From Anaerolineales bacterium (GTDB lineage Bacteria; Chloroflexota; Anaerolineae; 4572-78; J111): a stretch of 64,000 nt of DNA. The stretch covers positions 558,001-622,000 of the forward strand of contig JABTUK010000005.1 in NCBI GenBank assembly GCA_015075405.1, given 5' to 3'. Below the pieces are notes generated by a model. The model saw only the letters and a list, made by a program, of their open reading frames with translations. It had not been told where the DNA came from and searched no databases. The position numbers and the translations under genes were made by a program. This document shows positions 40,841-48,882 of the stretch, piece after piece (within the stretch, counting starts at the first letter, position 1; each line of letters starts with the position of its first letter).

Positions 40841-42355
40841 TTACTCCAGTTCAAACCGTTCCAGGTGAACCAGGTTCAGTTCGGTTTTGCCCACATCTTT
40901 TTCCGTATTCTCGATGCGGATAAAAACGGTGATGGCATTGGCTTTGGCTTTGACCCGCAGAGAGGGGTAACGCCATTCATTATCCTTGCCATCCCGTTCA
41001 CCCCAAACCACATTGGGGCTGCTGTAGTCGCGCCCCCCGGTGGGATCAATCCCAATAGTTTTAAAGATTTTGCCGTCGGCCCGCTCACCGCTGGTGCCTT
41101 TGTAAAAGGAGACAATCATCCCTTTAAAGGTATAATCCCGACCCGGCTGAGCCGCCACCGTTTGATAAAAAACCAAATCATAGCCGTACTGCGAGGCAAT
41201 TACCTGAGAGTAGCGGCCATGCTGATGGTAATCAAGCCCTTTACCGCCGTAATATTTCTGGGCAAATTTGCCGTAAGTACCACTGTGCATCAGGTGAATA
41301 CGCGGTTTTCGCTCCGAAATCAGATGCAGCGTCCAATATTTGCCGTACTCTTCCGGGAACTGCGGCTCCTTCCAGACCTTGTTTTCATTATCACGGTGAT
41401 AAGGCTGGTATTCGTCAAAGCTGCCGTTCATGAGCTTTTGATAGACTTGCCCGGTTGGAGAAGGCGAAGGCTGAGGCGAAGGTTGGGGTTGAGGTTGGGG
41501 CGAAGGCTGAGGTTGTGGTTGCGGCTGCGGTTGAGGCGAAGGCTGGGGCTGCGGCTGCGGAGCCGGTGAGGTTTGGAGGGCGTGGGTCCAGGGGCCGAAT
41601 ATCTCAGAAATTTTGGCGGCCAGGTTTACATCACCCTTCACCTTGATCCGGCCCTGTTGATAGGCCTGGACTGTGTTGAGTTGGCCTTGCGCCAATTTTT
41701 TGAAATCAGACCCGCTCATCTGAACGGTCACGTTTGGCTCGGCGGTTTGCCCTTCACTCACCGTACATTTGGCATTAGCAATGGAGACGGTCCACGTACC
41801 GCCGCCATCCCCCACTTGAAACTGGTAAACCGTGCGCAGCCCGCCCGCCCGGTCGGGCCGGAAGCCGCGAGGCATAGCCCTGGCGTAATCGGCCAGGCTG
41901 GGCGCAGGTTGAGCCGGCGGCGAGGGTGGCGTGGGCGGTGGTGGAGGGGGTGGAGGTGGGGGGGTAGAAGGCGGCGGGGCAGGTGGCGGTGTTGAAGGCG
42001 GGGCTGGCGGCGTCGGGGGGGGGGGAGGGGGCGAAGAAGGAGGCGGTGGAGTTGTCCCGGCAATTGTCGGAATGACCAAGACCTGGCCCACCCAAATATT
42101 TCCGGCGTCGCTCAGATTATTGGCCTTTTGGATAAGCGGATACTGGTAGGCGTCTCCATAGATGGTGCGGGCAATTTTGCTTAAGGTATCGCCGCGCTGG
42201 ACGGTGTAGCTGGTCACTGCCGGGGCATCTTTGGCATACACCCCTAACAATTCCAGCAGCGCCTGTTCCAGGCTCTTACCTTCCGCTTGGGCGCGGCCCT
42301 GAGCAGCCTGGTAAACCGCATCCTCCAAGTTGACAGCAAAGTTCTGTTGGACCAT
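40841..42355 (-). CDS. LysM and SCP2 domain protein with proline-rich linkers
   Basis: A 504-residue protein. The N-terminal 45 residues are helical (NFAVNLEDAVYQAAQGRAQA). A LysM domain (about 48-95, YTVQRGDTLSKIARTIYGDA) follows, then a Pro-rich linker. An SCP2-like sterol-transfer domain (about 160-250) contains TVYQFQVGDGGGTWTVSIAN and QGRIKVKGDVNLAAKI. A Pro/Gln-repeat linker leads to a C-terminal beta-rich domain (about 310-504, LMNGSFDEYQPYHRDNENKV) that resembles carbohydrate-binding modules. There is no signal peptide, odd for a LysM protein, so it may leave the cell by another route or act inside it. Single gene; function unknown. Confidence 0.8.
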   Translation of the reverse strand: MVQQNFAVNLEDAVYQAAQGRAQAEGKSLEQALLELLGVYAKDAPAVTSYTVQRGDTLSKIARTIYGDAYQYPLIQKANNLSDAGNIWVGQVLVIPTIAGTTPPPPSSPPPPPPTPPAPPSTPPPAPPPSTPPPPPPPPPPTPPSPPAQPAPSLADYARAMPRGFRPDRAGGLRTVYQFQVGDGGGTWTVSIANAKCTVSEGQTAEPNVTVQMSGSDFKKLAQGQLNTVQAYQQGRIKVKGDVNLAAKISEIFGPWTHALQTSPAPQPQPQPSPQPQPQPQPQPSPQPQPQPSPQPSPSPTGQVYQKLMNGSFDEYQPYHRDNENKVWKEPQFPEEYGKYWTLHLISERKPRIHLMHSGTYGKFAQKYYGGKGLDYHQHGRYSQVIASQYGYDLVFYQTVAAQPGRDYTFKGMIVSFYKGTSGERADGKIFKTIGIDPTGGRDYSSPNVVWGERDGKDNEWRYPSLRVKAKANAITVFIRIENTEKDVGKTELNLVHLERFELE

Positions 42356-42378
42356 TAATCCTCCTCCTGAAAATGGTG

Positions 42379-42446
42379 AACAGTAATCAGTTATCAGGGG
42401 TCAGTTATTAGTTTACTGATTACTGTTGACTGATTACTGATAACCG
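42379..42446. repeat. CAGTAATCAGTTATC palindrome
   Basis: ACAGTAATCAGTTATCAGGG and its inverse ACTGATTACTGATAACC, with extra CTGATTACTG units between. It lies between the LysM gene start and the end of the aldo/keto reductase gene. Confidence 0.75.
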
Positions 42447-42509
42447 TTCCTTCTATTTTAAGGTATCTCCATCGGCTTTGGCAAGTTGCCGCCAAAAATT
42501 AAGAGTGGT

Positions 42510-43487
42510 TCAGCTTTCTTGCAGGCGCTGCTCTCGCCAGGCCAAAAGGTTATCAATTTCGGCCAGCTCGGCGGCAGAGAGCTGCCAATCTCCGGCCGGG
42601 GCTGTCTCTTCGATTTGGGCCGGATGGCGCGCGCCTACAATCGCAGCGGTAATTTCGGGCCGGCGCAAAACCCAGGCGATGGCGAGTTGAGCCACATTCC
42701 GGCCATGCCGCGCGGCCATAGGCCGCAGCTTTTCTACCAATTCCAGGTTAAGGCTGAGCTGCGGCTCCTGAAAATGCTCGTTGCGGGGCCGCCAGTCGTC
42801 GTCGGGGCGGGTCGCCAGGCGTTCACGGCTAAATTTGCCGGTCAACAGCCCGGCTTGCATGGGGCTGTAGGCAATAACCCCAATGTTGTTGGCCGCGCAG
42901 TAATCTAACAATTCATCCTCGATACCGCGCCGGAGCATGCTATAGGGCGGCTGCAACGAAACCACCGGATGAATGGGCTGGATGCGTTTCAACTGAGCCA
43001 CACTGAAATTGGAGACGCCGCCGTAACGCACCTTACCTTCTCGAATTAATTCGGCCACAGCGCCCCAGCCCTCTTCAATATCCTCATCCGGGTCGGGCCA
43101 GTGAATCTGGTAAAGGTCAATCGCTTCGACCCGAAGCCGGCGCAGGCTGGCCTCCACTTCGCGGCGCAGGCTGTCGGCCTTGAGTCGGGCAAACGGTTGC
43201 TCCTGGCCTGGCTCCAAAATACGGCCGCCTTTGGTAGCCACAATTACCTCGTGGCGTCGTCCAGTAATGGCCCGACTCACCACCTCCTCCGAATGGCCTG
43301 CGCCGTAAACGGCCGCGGTATCAATCCAATTGATCCCCAGATCGAGCGCCCGCTGAATAGCCGCAATGGAGTCGGCGTCATCCTGCGGCCCCCAGCCATA
43401 AATCCAGCCGCCGCCGCCAATGGCCCAGGTACCCAGGCCAACAACCGTTAATTGCAGATCACTGTACCCTAGTTGTCTTGTTTGCAT
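42510..43487 (-). CDS. Aldo/keto reductase
   Basis: NAD(P)H-dependent oxidoreductase of 325 residues with the TIM-barrel AKR fold. Catalytic tetrad visible: Asp in INWIDTAAVYGAGHSEE, Tyr in the same motif (VYG), Lys in VIVATKGGRI, and His in LYQIHWPDPDEDI. Cofactor-binding end: AIVGARHPAQIEE. The sequence is closest to the AKR11/12-like bacterial enzymes that reduce aldehydes or sugars; substrate unknown. The ATG at 43487 fits the usual start (MQTRQLGYSDLQLTVVGLGT). Confidence 0.92.
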   Translation of the reverse strand: MQTRQLGYSDLQLTVVGLGTWAIGGGGWIYGWGPQDDADSIAAIQRALDLGINWIDTAAVYGAGHSEEVVSRAITGRRHEVIVATKGGRILEPGQEQPFARLKADSLRREVEASLRRLRVEAIDLYQIHWPDPDEDIEEGWGAVAELIREGKVRYGGVSNFSVAQLKRIQPIHPVVSLQPPYSMLRRGIEDELLDYCAANNIGVIAYSPMQAGLLTGKFSRERLATRPDDDWRPRNEHFQEPQLSLNLELVEKLRPMAARHGRNVAQLAIAWVLRRPEITAAIVGARHPAQIEETAPAGDWQLSAAELAEIDNLLAWREQRLQES

Positions 43488-43535
43488 GTGTTTAACCCCC
43501 CACAAAAAAAATGATTTAAGGTTACTACTCAGGCT

Positions 43536-43625
43536 CATGTCATTTCGAGACCGAAGGTCGAGAAATCTCCAGAGCGCAGCATAAGCAAGGCAGCGGGGAT
43601 TTCTCCCTGCGGTCGAAATGACATG
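43536..43625. repeat. TCATTTCGA palindrome, copy E
   Basis: CATGTCATTTCGAGACCG ... GGTCGAAATGACATG, with inner arms GAGAAATCTCC and GGGGATTTCTCCC. It lies in the 313-nt gap between the divergent aldo/keto reductase and M48 genes, which holds no other feature I can name. Confidence 0.85.
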
Positions 43626-43800
43626 GCTGAGTAGTTACGATTTAAGTATGGTGCAACGCTGGTTTCCTGTCAATTTGAGAATCCCGGCTTGCCAGTTGGG
43701 ATTTAGAGTTACCCGTGTTATAATTTCGTCTATACGATGACTGCTTTAGTGGTAATGGTATAGCTTGAGTTAGTAATGATCCCCATCACCTTTGAAGCCA

Positions 43801-44964
43801 ATGGCTGAAAAACTCAAAACCACCGAAATCGAAGAGGCGCTTAATCCCGAACGGCAGCTCCGGGCCAAAGAGTATGCCCAAATCAGCCGCCGCCTCTTTG
43901 CCCTTGACCTGGTTTTGGGTGCGGTTTATGTGCTGCTCTGGATTCTGGCCGGCTGGTCGCCCTGGCTGCGCGATCAGGTTCACCAACTCACTACGGCTAC
44001 CTGGCTGAGCGTGCCGCTGTTCGCGGCCGGTTTTGGCTTGCCCTACTTTATCCTCACCGCCCCGTTGACTTATTACAGCGGCTTTGTCCTGCCCCATCGC
44101 TACGGCCAATCTAACCAGACTCTCAAAGCCTGGTTGTGGGACCAACTCAAGGGTTTGCTTATCACGGGAATATTAGGTTTAATCATTCTGGAAGTTATTT
44201 ACGCGCTGCTTGGCGCGTTTCCACAAACGTGGTGGCTGTGGACCGCGCTGGTTATGTTGGTTTTTACGGTGCTGCTCAGCAACTTGGCCCCGGTTCTCAT
44301 CTTTCCCCTGTTTTACAAGTACAAACCATTGGACGATGAAGACCTGGTCAGCCGGCTAACTCACCTGGCTACCAAAGCCGGGGCGCGAGTGCAAGGGGTG
44401 TATGTCTTTGATATGAGCAGCAAAACTGTGGCGGCTAATGCGGCGCTGATGGGCTTGGGTAACACCCGCAGAATTGTCTTGGCCGATACTTTGGTAGAGC
44501 GATTCACCGCGAATGAAATTGAAACCGTGTTGGCGCACGAGTTGGGCCACCATGTCCACAAAGACCTGCCTCTTGGAATTATCGTGCAATCGCTGTTGAC
44601 GCTTATCGGCTTCTGGTTGGCTGATCTGGTTATGCGCTGGGGTGTGACCACCTTCGCCTACATCAGCCTGACCGATCCCGCGACGCTGCCACTCCTCATG
44701 GTGGCTCTGAGCATCTTCGGCCTGGTAACGATGCCTTTGAGTAATTCCTGGTCACGCTGGCGCGAAGTGAAAGCTGATGAGTATGCGCTGAAAATGACTG
44801 GAAAACCCCGCGCCTTTATCAGTGCGATGACTCGCTTGGCCAATCAAAATCTGGCCGAGGCTGAACCCCCGGTTTGGGTTGAATTTCTGTTACACAGCCA
44901 TCCCTCCATTAACAAGCGTGTCGCCAAAGCTAAAAGTTTTAGTCTCAGTAGATCCAATTTTTGA
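43801..44964 (+). CDS. M48 family (Ste24/CAAX prenyl protease-like) membrane metallopeptidase
   Basis: Zinc protease of the membrane with 387 residues. Several N-terminal helices are followed by the Ste24-like segment LSNLAPVLIFPLFYKYKPLD, then KTVAANAALMGLGNTRRIVL, and the zinc motif LAHELGHHVHKD (HExxH, near residue 245). Two further helices and the third ligand region WREVKADEYALKMTG follow, then LLHSHPSINKRV. Bacterial members degrade misfolded or processed membrane proteins. The last residues, SLSRSNF, and the stop codon come from a half copy of the CTCAGT element (44944-44962), so the native C-terminus has been replaced. Confidence 0.92.
   Translation: MAEKLKTTEIEEALNPERQLRAKEYAQISRRLFALDLVLGAVYVLLWILAGWSPWLRDQVHQLTTATWLSVPLFAAGFGLPYFILTAPLTYYSGFVLPHRYGQSNQTLKAWLWDQLKGLLITGILGLIILEVIYALLGAFPQTWWLWTALVMLVFTVLLSNLAPVLIFPLFYKYKPLDDEDLVSRLTHLATKAGARVQGVYVFDMSSKTVAANAALMGLGNTRRIVLADTLVERFTANEIETVLAHELGHHVHKDLPLGIIVQSLLTLIGFWLADLVMRWGVTTFAYISLTDPATLPLLMVALSIFGLVTMPLSNSWSRWREVKADEYALKMTGKPRAFISAMTRLANQNLAEAEPPVWVEFLLHSHPSINKRVAKAKSFSLSRSNF
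44944..44962. repeat. MITE-like CTCAGT element, half copy in the M48 gene end
   Basis: CTCAGTAGATCCAATTTTT only; the palindromic core is missing. It supplies the last codons and, with the next base pair, the TGA stop of the protease gene. Confidence 0.75.
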
Positions 44965-45028
44965 CCGTAGCAAAGGCATCCCCATGCCTTTGCGGACGGC
45001 ATAGGAATACCGTCTTACTTTAAAAAGG

Positions 45029-45069
45029 CAGACCTCATAGGTACGCTGCGCGAAAACCTATGAGGTCTG
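45029..45069. terminator. Bidirectional hairpin between convergent genes
   Basis: Perfect 14-bp arms CAGACCTCATAGGT (45029-45042) and ACCTATGAGGTCTG (45056-45069) between the ends of the M48 gene and the VOC gene. The T run is weak, so it may also be a repeat of the AGACCTC family. Confidence 0.6.
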
Positions 45070-45077
45070 TGTTTGCG

Positions 45078-45569
45078 TTAGGCTTGCTCGTAGGCTTGCC
45101 TTAAGCGGGCGATGTCAATTTTCTTCATTTGCATCAGGGCTTGCGTCACTCGGCCGGTTTTCTCGGTATCTTGATCGCTCATCAATTCGCCAAGCTGCTT
45201 GGGAACAATTTGCCACGATAGACCATATTTATCCTTCAACCAACCGCACATACTTTCCTCGCCGCCGTCAGCCGTCAGTTTCTCCCAAAAATAATCCACT
45301 TCCACTTGCGACTCACATTCAACATAAAGGGATATCGCTTCGTTGAATTTAAACATTGGCCCACCATCGAGCGCCATGAACCGCTGTCCAGCCAGCTCAA
45401 AGACTCCGTGGATAACTTTTCCGGCCATCCCTTTGAAATGCTCATCGAGGGATTCATCGGGATAGCGCTGGATGCCGATAATTTTTGAGTCTTTGAAAAC
45501 AGAGGTGTAAAACTTCATCGCCTCTTCGGCTTGGTTGTCAAACCATAAATGGGCGGTGATCTTTTGCAT
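45078..45569 (-). CDS. VOC superfamily protein (PhnB-like)
   Basis: A 163-residue glyoxalase/PhnB-like protein: ITAHLWFDNQAEEAMKFYTS at the start, FMALDGGPMFKFNEAISLYV in the middle and GLSWQIVPKQLGELM near the end. Family members bind metal and are often annotated as 3-demethylubiquinone-9 3-methyltransferase-like, a label without functional support. The C-terminal TQALMQMKKIDIARLRQAY is the usual tail. Last gene of a minus-strand ArsR-SRPBCC-VOC operon, 37 nt after the SRPBCC gene. Confidence 0.9.
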   Translation of the reverse strand: MQKITAHLWFDNQAEEAMKFYTSVFKDSKIIGIQRYPDESLDEHFKGMAGKVIHGVFELAGQRFMALDGGPMFKFNEAISLYVECESQVEVDYFWEKLTADGGEESMCGWLKDKYGLSWQIVPKQLGELMSDQDTEKTGRVTQALMQMKKIDIARLRQAYEQA

Positions 45570-45606
45570 CGGTCTCTCCTTATAATGATTGTTTGTAAAT
45601 TAAAGT

Positions 45607-46101
45607 CTATTTCTGTATCTTTTCCATCAGTTCGTCCAGGCGGGCATAGGAATCATTCATCCCCTCTTCCATGCCCGACTGGAGCATCCCATCCCGATCT
45701 TCAACTGACTGGAAGACTGATTGAACCGTCAGCCTGGTCCGGCCACCCGGCAAGGCTTCAAATCTGGCTGTTTCAAGGATGACATGCCCCGGTTCCGGCA
45801 GCCCTTCAAATTCAAAGGTGCCGATAATTCGCTCCGGGGCTGTAACTTCGTGATTGACGCCGTGAAAGGCATAGGCATTGCCCTCCTTATCCCGATGGAT
45901 GTAGCGCCACGACCCGCCGCTCTTTGGCTCAAAGGTTTCCAGGGTCATCGTTAAGTCTCGCGGCCCCAGCCATTGCACGTACAGTTCTGGGTCGGTGAAG
46001 GCTTTGAAAACAAGCTCTCGCGGCGCATCAAACTCTCTGGTAATGACCATCTCCTGTTTGCCTGGTTCGGCAATAATGTTGGTTTTATTATGTTTTGTCA
46101 T
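45607..46101 (-). CDS. SRPBCC/AHSA1-like ligand-binding protein
   Basis: A 164-residue START-like protein (Activator of Hsp90 ATPase homologue 1-like). VITREFDAPRELVFKAFTDP and YVQWLGPRDLTMTLETFEPK are the family start, and the C-terminal helix reads SGMEEGMNDSYARLDELMEK. The fold binds hydrophobic small molecules; the ligand is unknown. Its start overlaps the end of the ArsR gene by 4 bp (ATGA), so regulator and binding protein are coupled, an arrangement common for ArsR/AHSA1 pairs. Confidence 0.92.
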   Translation of the reverse strand: MTKHNKTNIIAEPGKQEMVITREFDAPRELVFKAFTDPELYVQWLGPRDLTMTLETFEPKSGGSWRYIHRDKEGNAYAFHGVNHEVTAPERIIGTFEFEGLPEPGHVILETARFEALPGGRTRLTVQSVFQSVEDRDGMLQSGMEEGMNDSYARLDELMEKIQK

Positions 46102-46442
46102 TGGTCCTCAGTCCTTTCTTTTTCTTCCAGGATTTTCTTTTTTTCTGCCTCAAGAAGTTGATCCAAAGCCGCAAAGCGTTCCTCCCACTGCCGGGTTAGC
46201 TGCTTGACCCATTGTTCCAGTTCATCCACGGCCTGGGGATTGATCTGGTAAAGACGCTGCTGCGCCCGTTTTTCCATCAGGATCAAGTTGGCCTCGCGCA
46301 GTACTTTGAGATGCTGGGAGATTGCCGAGGGAGTGGCCTGAAAATTATCGCTAATCTCCGTCGCCGATAATTGGCCCTCCCTGGCCAGCATCTCCAGGAT
46401 GAGGCGTCGGGTTGGATCAGCCAGGGCAGAAAATTTATCCAT
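46098..46442 (-). CDS. ArsR family HTH transcriptional regulator
   Basis: Winged-helix regulator of 114 residues. MDKFSALADPTRRLILEMLA is the classical start, and the recognition region is LSATEISDNFQATPSAISQH then LKVLREANLILMEKRAQQRL. The C-terminal part is a charged helix ending KKKILEEKERTEDQ. No Cys metal site is visible, so it is not an arsenic sensor of the usual kind. I took the ATG at 46442 over a longer frame; a near-perfect promoter lies right before it, implying a leaderless message. It probably represses its own operon. Confidence 0.92.
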   Translation of the reverse strand: MDKFSALADPTRRLILEMLAREGQLSATEISDNFQATPSAISQHLKVLREANLILMEKRAQQRLYQINPQAVDELEQWVKQLTRQWEERFAALDQLLEAEKKKILEEKERTEDQ

Positions 46443-46448
46443 AATTGC

Positions 46449-46484
46449 ATTATACAGTATGTGCTTAATTAAGTCAATACTTAA
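46449..46484 (-). promoter_or_regulatory. Promoter and candidate ArsR operator
   Basis: Minus-strand TTGACT (46477-46472), a 17-nt spacer and TATAAT (46454-46449); transcription would begin at about the ATG (46442). Two palindromes overlap it: CTTAATTAAG (46464-46473) in the spacer and TTAAGTCAATACTTAA (46469-46484) over the -35 box. A dimeric repressor bound there would block the operon. Confidence 0.7.
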
Positions 46485-46592
46485 ATACAAATCCGTACCT
46501 TAAAAATAAAAACCCTTAATGCGGTGGTAATTATGAATTTTGGGCATGGTTCAAGTTAGATTGACACTTCTGCAAATTCAAGTCGGAAATTC

Positions 46593-46661
46593 ACCACAGA
46601 GACACAGAGACGCAGAGGAAAATAATTAAAAAACTCTGCGCCTCTGTGGTAAAAAAGTGTC
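46593..46661. repeat. CACCACAGAGACACAGAGACG palindrome
   Basis: CCACAGAGACACAGAGACGC on the left and GCGCCTCTGTGGTAAAAAAG on the right. It lies in the 46443-46990 gap. Near 46740-46806 the minus strand reads NTARAHELGKTRDWVVIIVF, which may be a scrap of a decayed gene. I see nothing else there. Confidence 0.7.
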
Positions 46662-46990
46662 AATCTAATTTTACGGGTTTTTGAACCACGCCCAACCTTC
46701 CAATCTTTCAGCCTTCCAGACGCATTACCGGATTTGATCGTCAAAAACGATTATTACCACCCAGTCGCGGGTTTTGCCCAACTCGTGGGCGCGGGCGGTA
46801 TTTGAAAATGGGTGAGGGGATGGGCATGACCCGTTTCCGTCGCCATAGCCAGATCAGGAGTGGCAGTAAAGGCCTAAACTGTGCCTGTCTCTGCTACCAA
46901 CACTGCCAATATCCGTACCTGTCTGACGATTTTGTGGGCAAGGCAAGAGAATTTTCTATAACCCTACAGGTAAGGTAAGATAACTTCATC

Positions 46991-48055
46991 ATGAATCTAC
47001 TTTGGCCGTGGTTTCTACTACTGCTTTCGCTCATTCCGCTGCTGGTTGCGCTTTATATCTGGCTGTTAAAACGCAAACGCCGCTTTGCTGTTCGTTATTC
47101 AAGTCTCAGCCTCATCCGTGAAGCCTTACCTGCCGGGTCGCTCTGGCGCAGGCACTTGCCCTTTGCCCTCTTTTTGTTCAGCTTGACCAGCCTGATGATC
47201 GCCCTGGCCCGGCCGGTTGCAGGCATAGAAGTTCCTCTTAGCCGGACTACGATTATCCTGGCGCTCGATGTTTCCCGCAGCATGTGCGCCACCGACGTTC
47301 CCCCCAACCGGCTGACGGTGGCCCAAGAAGCCGCTCTGGCCTTTATTGAAGATCAGCCGGCGGGGATACAGGTGGGCATCGTCGCCTTTGCCGGGTTTGC
47401 CGAGATTGTGGTTCCCCCCACCCGCAATAAAGAAGTGCTGCAAGAAGCCATCAAAGGATTCAGCACTTCGATTGGGACAACCATTGGCAGCGCCACCCTC
47501 AGAGCCATTGACGCCCTGGCCCAAATCAATCCAGCAATTGCCCCCAGCGGGGTTAAGCTAGAGACCGAGGCAGGTGAACCTGAACCGGCAGAAGGAGGCT
47601 ACCAGCCGGACATCATTGTGCTGTTGACCGATGGGGCGAATAGTCAGGGGCCAGACCCGCTTGAGGCGGCGCAGCAAGCAGCCCTGCGCGGGGTGCGGGT
47701 CTACACCATTGGCTTTGGCACCTCAGAACCGGGTCAAATTGTCTGCACGCCGCAGCAGTTAGGGGCTGATATTCTGGGCGGCGGATTTGGGGGTGGTTTT
47801 GGCGGGGGTGGCGGTAACTTGCGGCGTTTTCTGGTGATTGATGAACCAACCTTGCAGGCGATGGCCGAACTGACCGGCGGCGCTTACTTTCGGGCTGAAA
47901 ATGCCGACCAGTTGTTGCAGGTGTTTCTTAATTTACCAGCACAGATCAGCCTCCAAAAAGAGGCCGTGGAAATCAGTGCTGTTTTTTCGGCGTTGGGGGC
48001 TATCTTTGTCATCGTGGCCGTTGCGCTGTCGTTACTGTGGCATCGGTTTCCGTAA
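46991..48055 (+). CDS. VWA domain membrane protein (BatA-like)
   Basis: A 354-residue protein with two N-terminal helices (LLWPWFLLLLSLIPLLVALY and LPFALFLFSLTSLMIALARP), a von Willebrand factor A domain (about 85-300) and one C-terminal helix (AVFSALGAIFVIVAVALSLL). The metal-ion-dependent adhesion site is complete: DVSRS near residue 93, a conserved Thr region, and LLTDGANSQG. A Gly-rich loop (GGGFGGGFGGGGGN) interrupts the end of the domain. BatA-like proteins usually work with MoxR ATPases and DUF58 proteins, but none is adjacent here. Single gene. Confidence 0.9.
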   Translation: MNLLWPWFLLLLSLIPLLVALYIWLLKRKRRFAVRYSSLSLIREALPAGSLWRRHLPFALFLFSLTSLMIALARPVAGIEVPLSRTTIILALDVSRSMCATDVPPNRLTVAQEAALAFIEDQPAGIQVGIVAFAGFAEIVVPPTRNKEVLQEAIKGFSTSIGTTIGSATLRAIDALAQINPAIAPSGVKLETEAGEPEPAEGGYQPDIIVLLTDGANSQGPDPLEAAQQAALRGVRVYTIGFGTSEPGQIVCTPQQLGADILGGGFGGGFGGGGGNLRRFLVIDEPTLQAMAELTGGAYFRAENADQLLQVFLNLPAQISLQKEAVEISAVFSALGAIFVIVAVALSLLWHRFP

Positions 48056-48111
48056 ATTAATGCCTGATTGCTGCAATTAAACTGGGGATAGAAGTAGAAC
48101 AATAAAGCAGC

Positions 48112-48212
48112 CTCAGTGGATCCAAATTTGAGGAGCCAGCACGCCCACGCGCGGCGGTGTTCGGCACGTGGGCGTGCCCGCTGCGCGTCCTCGGAAAATT
48201 GGATCTACTGAG
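48112..48212. repeat. MITE-like CTCAGT element, copy 5
   Basis: CTCAGTGGATCCAAATTTGA ... core GCACGCCCACGCGC ... GCACGTGGGCGTGC ... TTGGATCTACTGAG. Its right end is 2 nt from the stop codon of the minus-strand gene at 48215. Confidence 0.88.
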
Positions 48213-48214
48213 TC

Positions 48215-48565
48215 TCATTTAATTCTAACAAGACCTCTTCCTCCGGCAGCGGATGATATCTGATAAGTAAGAGTAGGGGGGCTTCCCGTCGAGTTTGTAG
48301 CAACAAAGTCAAACTGTTGGCGACCACCAATCAGATGTAAAATCAACAAATTGTCAGCGTCAAAGTTCCACTCGCCTTCCAACACCGTGATTTGTCCCCA
48401 GATCGTCTTTTGGTCCGCTTCTACGACAACTAACTCATAACGCACCGTAGCAATTTCATGGGTGTTTCGGTAGATTTTTCCCACACCTGTGTAAATTTCG
48501 TGAGTTTTGGTTCTGTGTTCGGCCACTGGTTTTTCCTTTAGCTGGGGATACTTGGTTGTATCCAT
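48215..48565 (-). CDS. Hypothetical protein
   Basis: A 116-residue protein I do not recognise. It begins MDTTKYPQLKEKPVAEHRTK and continues in beta-strand-like segments: IATVRYELVVVEADQKTIWG, VLEGEWNFDADNLLILHLIG and QFDFVATNSTG. No signal peptide, membrane helix or Cys. The start at 48565 is supported by AAAGGAG placed 8 nt upstream; an upstream in-frame start has none. The compact beta-rich composition suggests a small barrel or sandwich. Lone gene with a CTCAGT element at its 3' end. Confidence 0.7.
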   Translation of the reverse strand: MDTTKYPQLKEKPVAEHRTKTHEIYTGVGKIYRNTHEIATVRYELVVVEADQKTIWGQITVLEGEWNFDADNLLILHLIGGRQQFDFVATNSTGSPPTLTYQISSAAGGRGLVRIK

Positions 48566-48787
48566 TAGATTTCTCCTTTGATCTAACGACCGACGCTGGT
48601 TAGCTCGCACCCCTCTCCATTCTATCACAAAAACAAGCTCTAATTGCTTTCAGTTTGGTTGCAACATTATTCGATTTGCAATATTTGTGAATCTAAAAGG
48701 ATGCTCATTGTGCCCTGACTTACCTCTTCCATTTTACCATCTTTTTACCTCACCTCGTAATGAAAAATCAGGAACAGGCGTATTTGT

Positions 48788-48816
48788 TTGGGGTAACAGA
48801 ACATTTGTGCTATAAT
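48788..48816 (+). promoter_or_regulatory. Extended -10 promoter of the primase-like gene
   Basis: TTGGGG (48788-48793), a 17-nt spacer and TATAAT (48811-48816) preceded by TGC, an extended -10. The start of transcription would be near 48823, leaving a 60-nt leader. The rest of the 48566-48882 gap shows no gene. Confidence 0.65.
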
Positions 48817-48882
48817 ATTCTTGTTTGACGAGAACATTTTTTCTGGCAAAGGACGACTTACTCAGGTTGGGGATGGTGGCTT

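Noticed and set aside
46740..46806. Short minus-strand peptide NTARAHELGKTRDWVVIIVF as a gene
   Set aside because: Looks like a scrap of a conserved protein, but no start or domain can be built around it, and I could not name the family with confidence.
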